Part shown: positions 51,101-54,390 of the stretch, in pieces
How positions within the stretch are numbered: position 1 is the first letter of the stretch
How the letters are laid out: each line of letters opens with the position of its first letter
NCBI GenBank assembly: GCA_036569045.1
Contig: DATCRI010000067.1
Location: forward strand, 1-54,390
Length of the DNA stretch: 54,390 bases
DNA from: Chthoniobacterales bacterium
GTDB lineage: Bacteria > Verrucomicrobiota > Verrucomicrobiia > Chthoniobacterales > JAATET01
Reading direction: 5' to 3'
Made by a program: the position numbers and the translations under genes
The notes under the pieces: generated by a model
Told to the model about the DNA's origin: nothing
What the model saw: only the letters and a program-made list of their open reading frames with translations
The model's database searches: none

Positions 51101-53758
51101 GATCAGTCCCTTGCGATCCAGCCCGTGGCGAAGGACAAGCCCGTGCCCGTGGGCCAGAACGCTGCCTTCGACATCCTCTCGCCGAGCCCCGGCATTGCGT
51201 GGGTCACCGTCGAGACCGACCGCATCCTCGAGACCTACACGATCCCGCTGCCCGGGAATTCCACCCGCATCGAGATTCCGGTGAAGCCCAGCTACGCGCC
51301 GAATGTGCATGTCGCCGCCTACCTGCTGCGACCCGGCAATTCCGACGAACTCCCCGGGGAAATGTTCGGCGTCACCGCGTTGAAGGTCACCCGTCCCGAC
51401 GCCGCCATCGACGTCGCCGTGAATGCGGACCGCCCGGAATACCAGCCTCGCCAGCCCGGCACCCTCCACGTGCTCACCTCGGCGGGGGGCCGCCCGCTCG
51501 CGAATGCCGAAGTCACGCTCTACGCCGTCGACGATTCCATCCTCGAACTCGGCGGCTGGACGCTGCCCGCGCTCCTCGACACGTTCCTGCCCGACCACCC
51601 CTTCAATGTCGTCACGCGCTTCGCCCTCTCGAACTACATCGAGAATTTCAGCGAGGCCGCCCTCACGCAAAAGGGCTTCATCGTTGGCGGCGGCGGCAAG
51701 GACGAGTTCGGCAACAGTCAGTTCACCCGGCAGGATTTCCGCCCGCGCATTCTCTGGCTGCCCTCGCTCCGCACCGACGCCCACGGCGAGGCCACCGCGC
51801 AATTCACCCCGCCCGACAACCTCACGCGCTTCCGCGTGATCGCCCTCGCGCAAACCCGCGCGAACCAGTTCGGCGCCGGCGACACCACCTTCACCGTTAG
51901 CAAGCCCGTCATCGTCGAGCCCGCCCTGCCGCGCTTCCTCCGTCAGGGCGACGAGATCGAGCTTCGCGCCGTTGCCCGCCAGAAGGTCGCCGATACGACC
52001 AGCCTCACGATCACCTGCGCGCCCGGCGGCGGCCTCGCGCTCACCGGCCCCGCGCAGGTCACCCGCGACGCGGCAAAGAACGACCCCGCCGTTGCCACGT
52101 TTCGCGCCCGCGTGGCTGCGGACGCCACCTCTGCAACGGTGAAATTCTCCGTCGCCTCCGCCGCCGGCAACGACGAGGTCGAGATCTCGCTGCCCGTCGC
52201 CGCCAGCACGATCCAGGTGCGCGAGGCCGTCGCCGGCAAGGCCGCCGGTCCCACCTTCGCCCCCGCAAAATTCGTCCCCGCCGCGTGGCTCGCCACGCCC
52301 GGCACCGTCGATGTCGCGCTCTCCACCTCACCCGACTTCACCCGTCTGCTCGGCATCCCCTCCGTGCTCGATTACCCCTACGGCTGCTTCGAGCAGAAAT
52401 CCTCGCGCCTCCTCGTCTACACCACGCTCGCGAAGCTCCTCGCCTTCCTCCCGCAGTCGGAGGAGCGCACCGAAAACTACCGCCGCGTGATCGTCGAATC
52501 GCTCCAGGAATTCGAGAAGTCGCTCCTGCCCGACGACACCGTTCCCTACTGGCCCTACGGAACCACCGGCAATGCCTTCGTGACCATCCAGACCGCGTGG
52601 GCCGTCGCCCAGGCCGAGCAGGCCGGCTTCGACGTTCCCGAGGGCCTCACCCTCGCGCTGCCCCGCGCCGTTACGGCGATCGCCCTCCGCAAGAGCCGCC
52701 TCGAGGTTGCCCCTTCGCTGCGCGCCTTCGCCCTCTTCGCGCTGTCGCAGCTCGGCGACGGACCCGACGACGAAGTGAAGGCCGCCGCGAACGAGCTCTT
52801 CCTCGGCCGCGACCGCCTCACCGACGAGGCCCGCGGCTTCCTCGCCCTCGCCTTCCACACCTGGGAAATCGAGCCAGAAAAACAGGCCACGCTCGCTGGC
52901 GAAATCCCGCCGAAACCGGAAGTCCGCGACTTCAATCCCGTCACCTTCGCGTCGACCACTCGCGCCGACGCCATCGCGAGCCTCGTGCGCCTCACCCAGC
53001 CGGACGCCGATCCCGCCGCCCTCCGCAAGCAGCTCACCCCGCAACTCGACCGCGCTGCCAGCCTCTCCACTCAGGAGAACCTCTGGCTACTCCTCGCCTT
53101 CGAAGCGCTCCTCGCAGACAAGCCGCCGGCCCGCCTCGCCGCCACCACGCCACCGCCGGATGCCACATCGGAGAACCGTTCCGCCGCCGTCTGGCTGCAG
53201 CGCGATCTCGCCCGGCTGAACGACTTCTCCATCCGCGCGGCCAGGACCGCCGACCTCACCTACTCCCTGTCGGCCCGCCGCACCCTCGCTCCGGCCGAGC
53301 AGGTCGCCGTCAGCCAGGGCCTGCGCATCGAGCGCATCGTCAGGAATCTCACCGATCCCGCGCGCACCGGCACCGCCGCCGCGCCGTTCAAGCTCGGCGA
53401 CCAGATCCTCATTTCCTTCCGCTTCCACGCCGACAAGGCCCAGAGCTACGTCGCCCTCGAGGATGCCCTTCCCGCCGGCCTCGAAGTCGTGAACCCGAAC
53501 CTCGAGATGATCGGCAAGTTCTACCAGATCCCCGACGAACCCGGCGCGCCCGCCGCCTGGCTCTCGTTCTCGGAAATGCGCGACAAGCAGACGAACCTCT
53601 TCTTCGACACCGTCACCGCCGGCTCGCAAAGCTACGCCATCCTTGCCCGCGCCACTGCTGCGGGCACGTTCGCCTGGCCCTCCACGCAGCTCACCCCCAT
53701 GTATGACGCCCGCTTCTACGCCCGCAGCGCGCCCTCCACATGCGTCGTGACGGAGTGA
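48170..53758 (+). CDS. Bacterial alpha-2-macroglobulin (thioester-containing protease trap)
   Basis: 1862 residues. A signal-like N-terminus without lipobox Cys precedes a Pro/Thr-rich stretch (PTPTPSPTPADA). Successive MG-type beta domains follow, including IITDRPLYRPGDDVKFKGFL and a C-terminal half with RILWLPSLRTDAHGEATAQF. The internal thioester site reads YPYGCFEQ (Cys1406, Gln1409), a CFEQ variant of CxEQ, so protease trapping by covalent capture is likely. Downstream is pbpC, the classic partner: trapping is thought to protect the envelope while the PBP repairs peptidoglycan. The ATG at 48170 overlaps the TPR stop. Confidence 0.93.
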   Translation: MKLRRLAPLLLGLAALGMNRPPTPTPSPTPADAATPAPTATPAAFPTPPPPLVFGEDPQPFVDAPDAIGIAVEGGEDENDDTNNTLGLHTEFTIQFPDAMVPPDRIDVTDSQSPISIWPDLAVKWVWRTQSQGEWRVDGPIIPGQSYHLRLREGLTNLAGVPLETAKWGYEVRTDSFTVSSEFDVRDALNAQPQIPLEFNVPVRLHDAAEGIWFQDRLSRQRFPAELLLNRAVSDIDGDVVDVTTATNETAPTEFRVRPRDPLPVGRFYDLIVENVHDSYAGRTLPYPEVFALGRTQPLTIDFVAARNWPTDKPHIEVKFHGYLGDEALPDSPLTIEPAVPNLRFRKEGESLFADGDFDVSKRYRVTIAAGITGASGYPLAKAETWGATFHPKQATLLFPEGTIRQRAALGLRFALLQANTGPITWRLARVPLDRLDEIRAALRADIPRPVVDPLHLEVVGQGELPASADDLEVVRPITWQPAAGQPALSGPYVIEAETKDSAGATLSNQALIFFNEAVFTQKNTPAGTILRLARMSDAQPIRGVPVKAVTARLDEIARGISDEHGVVAFPTTALTGAAFFLTDPKDGSAPSVDLAAPGSPFPGSGSLYASAPPPWRGAIITDRPLYRPGDDVKFKGFLRRNDFDGLVAPAGVVVKWKIVSSERDERVAEGTATVNEFGGWDGSWETPPQGKLGAFRIVAQVGETPAGDNGDFRVEEFRNPPFSVICEVAPATKAGESTINVSSQYFHGAPNVGSRVKWTATWLSDSDGEYYNDQDAEGFTRVDLYSEHHRTPVFEVEVSGETSLDAKGRATLTSTAPFQDPGLRARSNVLWRVDVTGPDGQTITGGSEETVVMNDVTLGVKPDTTTSATGIAFDLQATPRDPAQPAPAEVHADLFLVQTKSVKERLAPFVYRYRNTDVFVPVEQKNVPANGHLAFTPKTPGRYVLVVSPLAGQPGIPVSEEIYLQGTGEAELPVKSDQSLAIQPVAKDKPVPVGQNAAFDILSPSPGIAWVTVETDRILETYTIPLPGNSTRIEIPVKPSYAPNVHVAAYLLRPGNSDELPGEMFGVTALKVTRPDAAIDVAVNADRPEYQPRQPGTLHVLTSAGGRPLANAEVTLYAVDDSILELGGWTLPALLDTFLPDHPFNVVTRFALSNYIENFSEAALTQKGFIVGGGGKDEFGNSQFTRQDFRPRILWLPSLRTDAHGEATAQFTPPDNLTRFRVIALAQTRANQFGAGDTTFTVSKPVIVEPALPRFLRQGDEIELRAVARQKVADTTSLTITCAPGGGLALTGPAQVTRDAAKNDPAVATFRARVAADATSATVKFSVASAAGNDEVEISLPVAASTIQVREAVAGKAAGPTFAPAKFVPAAWLATPGTVDVALSTSPDFTRLLGIPSVLDYPYGCFEQKSSRLLVYTTLAKLLAFLPQSEERTENYRRVIVESLQEFEKSLLPDDTVPYWPYGTTGNAFVTIQTAWAVAQAEQAGFDVPEGLTLALPRAVTAIALRKSRLEVAPSLRAFALFALSQLGDGPDDEVKAAANELFLGRDRLTDEARGFLALAFHTWEIEPEKQATLAGEIPPKPEVRDFNPVTFASTTRADAIASLVRLTQPDADPAALRKQLTPQLDRAASLSTQENLWLLLAFEALLADKPPARLAATTPPPDATSENRSAAVWLQRDLARLNDFSIRAARTADLTYSLSARRTLAPAEQVAVSQGLRIERIVRNLTDPARTGTAAAPFKLGDQILISFRFHADKAQSYVALEDALPAGLEVVNPNLEMIGKFYQIPDEPGAPAAWLSFSEMRDKQTNLFFDTVTAGSQSYAILARATAAGTFAWPSTQLTPMYDARFYARSAPSTCVVTE

Positions 53759-54390
53759 AACGCCTTTGCCGGCGAGCGCTCCGATGGGGCCTGCCGACGA
53801 CTGCCGCGCTGGCCCTCGTTGCGTGGGCCGGGCTGGAAATCGCCGTCCGCCGCGCGTCGCTTCCCCAGCCCGGCCCTCCTCCCGCGACGCCCGTCCTGGT
53901 CGACATCCACGACCGGCCATTTTCCCGGCCCGGCACCGAGATCGTGCGCGACCAGCGCCCCGTCCCGCTCCGCGATCTCGGCCGCTGGCTTCCCCTCGCC
54001 ACCGTCGGCATCGAAGACCACCGGTTCTGGCAGCACCACGGCGTGGACTGGCTCGCGACGAGCGGCGCCACTCTCCGAAACCTCCGCAATCTCCGCGTCA
54101 TCTCCGGCGCATCCACGATCACGCAGCAGACCGTCAAGATCCTCGGCCCCCGCACGCATCGCACCCTCGCGGTGAAGGCTCGCGAAGCCGTCGCCGCCCT
54201 TGCGCTCGAGCGAACATGGGGCAAGGACCGCATCCTCGAGACCTACCTCAACCGGATCGACTACGGAAATCGCCGCTTCGGCGCCGAAGCCGCCGCGCAG
54301 GCCTATTTCGGCAAGCCCGCGGCCGCCCTTTCCCTCGCAGAATCCATCTTCCTCGCCGGCATTCCCCAATCTCCCACCCGCCTGAATCCC
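53740..54390 (+). CDS. pbpC: Penicillin-binding protein 1C, N-terminal part (truncated by window edge)
   Basis: 217 codons are visible and the frame runs off the window. A membrane anchor (~15-32) precedes the glycosyltransferase family 51 domain with EDHRFWQHHGVD, GASTITQQ and GKDRILETYLNRIDYG, i.e. the catalytic Glu and motifs of peptidoglycan polymerases. The starting ATG at 53740 overlaps the alpha-2-macroglobulin 3' end by 19 bases. PBP1C assignment rests on the neighbour and the GT51 motifs; the transpeptidase part is outside the window. Confidence 0.88.
   Translation, partial: MRRDGVKRLCRRALRWGLPTTAALALVAWAGLEIAVRRASLPQPGPPPATPVLVDIHDRPFSRPGTEIVRDQRPVPLRDLGRWLPLATVGIEDHRFWQHHGVDWLATSGATLRNLRNLRVISGASTITQQTVKILGPRTHRTLAVKAREAVAALALERTWGKDRILETYLNRIDYGNRRFGAEAAAQAYFGKPAAALSLAESIFLAGIPQSPTRLNP

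Noticed and set aside
1-54390. CRISPR arrays, insertion sequences, transposase or phage genes
   Set aside because: No regularly spaced repeats and no recognisable transposase, integrase or phage structural gene were seen on either strand.

Overview
The window is GC-rich chromosomal DNA (roughly two-thirds G+C by eye), tightly packed, with many 4-base ATGA start/stop overlaps. Shine-Dalgarno sites are weak or absent before many operon-leading genes. Gene content suggests a Verrucomicrobiota-like bacterium, but this is inferred from remembered family distributions: the sequence has no rRNA or other phylogenetic marker.

Layout. (1) 1-3.2 kb: the 3' part of comEC, an ABC ATPase, an Ala/Pro-rich protein with a winged-helix-like core, and tRNA-Phe(GAA) with its promoter. 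(2) 3.2-3.7 kb: a gene-poor stretch after the tRNA holding a topoisomerase-type C4 zinc-finger remnant. (3) 3.7-10.6 kb: a complete Nit1C (nitrilase, cyanide/nitrogen-starvation) cluster, nitBCD-G-H-E-F, closed by an overlapping LacI-type regulator gene. (4) 10.6-32.3 kb: a stress-type locus around an ECF sigma factor and two zinc-finger (ZAS-type) anti-sigma-like proteins. Eight copies of one bipartite motif, GTAAGGAATC-N11-CGACNAAT, stand before membrane/redox genes here: a ferric-reductase/Rieske fusion, paired secreted CxxC microproteins, a DoxX/DinB/DedA-ATP-grasp/NRDE operon, a GMC oxidoreductase, an internally deleted aquaporin, the second ZAS protein, an SDR/FMN-reductase pair, and a GH63/OlsB/OlsA operon. 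I did not find the motif outside 10.6-28.3 kb. Set within this locus is an independent sigma-54 module: an enhancer-binding protein with a Cys-rich GAF domain, divergent from a carboxymuconolactone-decarboxylase/SnoaL-like/PPOX operon, with three palindromes and a sigma-54-like promoter between them.

(5) 32.6-46.3 kb: a biosynthetic and export locus on alternating strands. It carries an acyltransferase, two flavin halogenase-like proteins, a LolA-like carrier, an MMPL exporter, an AMP ligase, an FAD oxidoreductase, a condensation-type acyltransferase, an ACP, a patatin, a flippase-like protein and a methyltransferase. It resembles the activation, tailoring and export parts of aryl-polyene clusters but lacks ketosynthases. 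(6) 46.3-54.4 kb: an EF-hand lipoprotein, then an operon of a TPR protein, a bacterial alpha-2-macroglobulin with a CFEQ thioester motif, and the 5' part of pbpC.

The strongest candidate for an undescribed system is the ECF/ZAS regulon with its distinctive promoter, several copies of which lie on upstream stop codons or almost on the start codon. Second is the ketosynthase-less ACP/halogenase/exporter locus.
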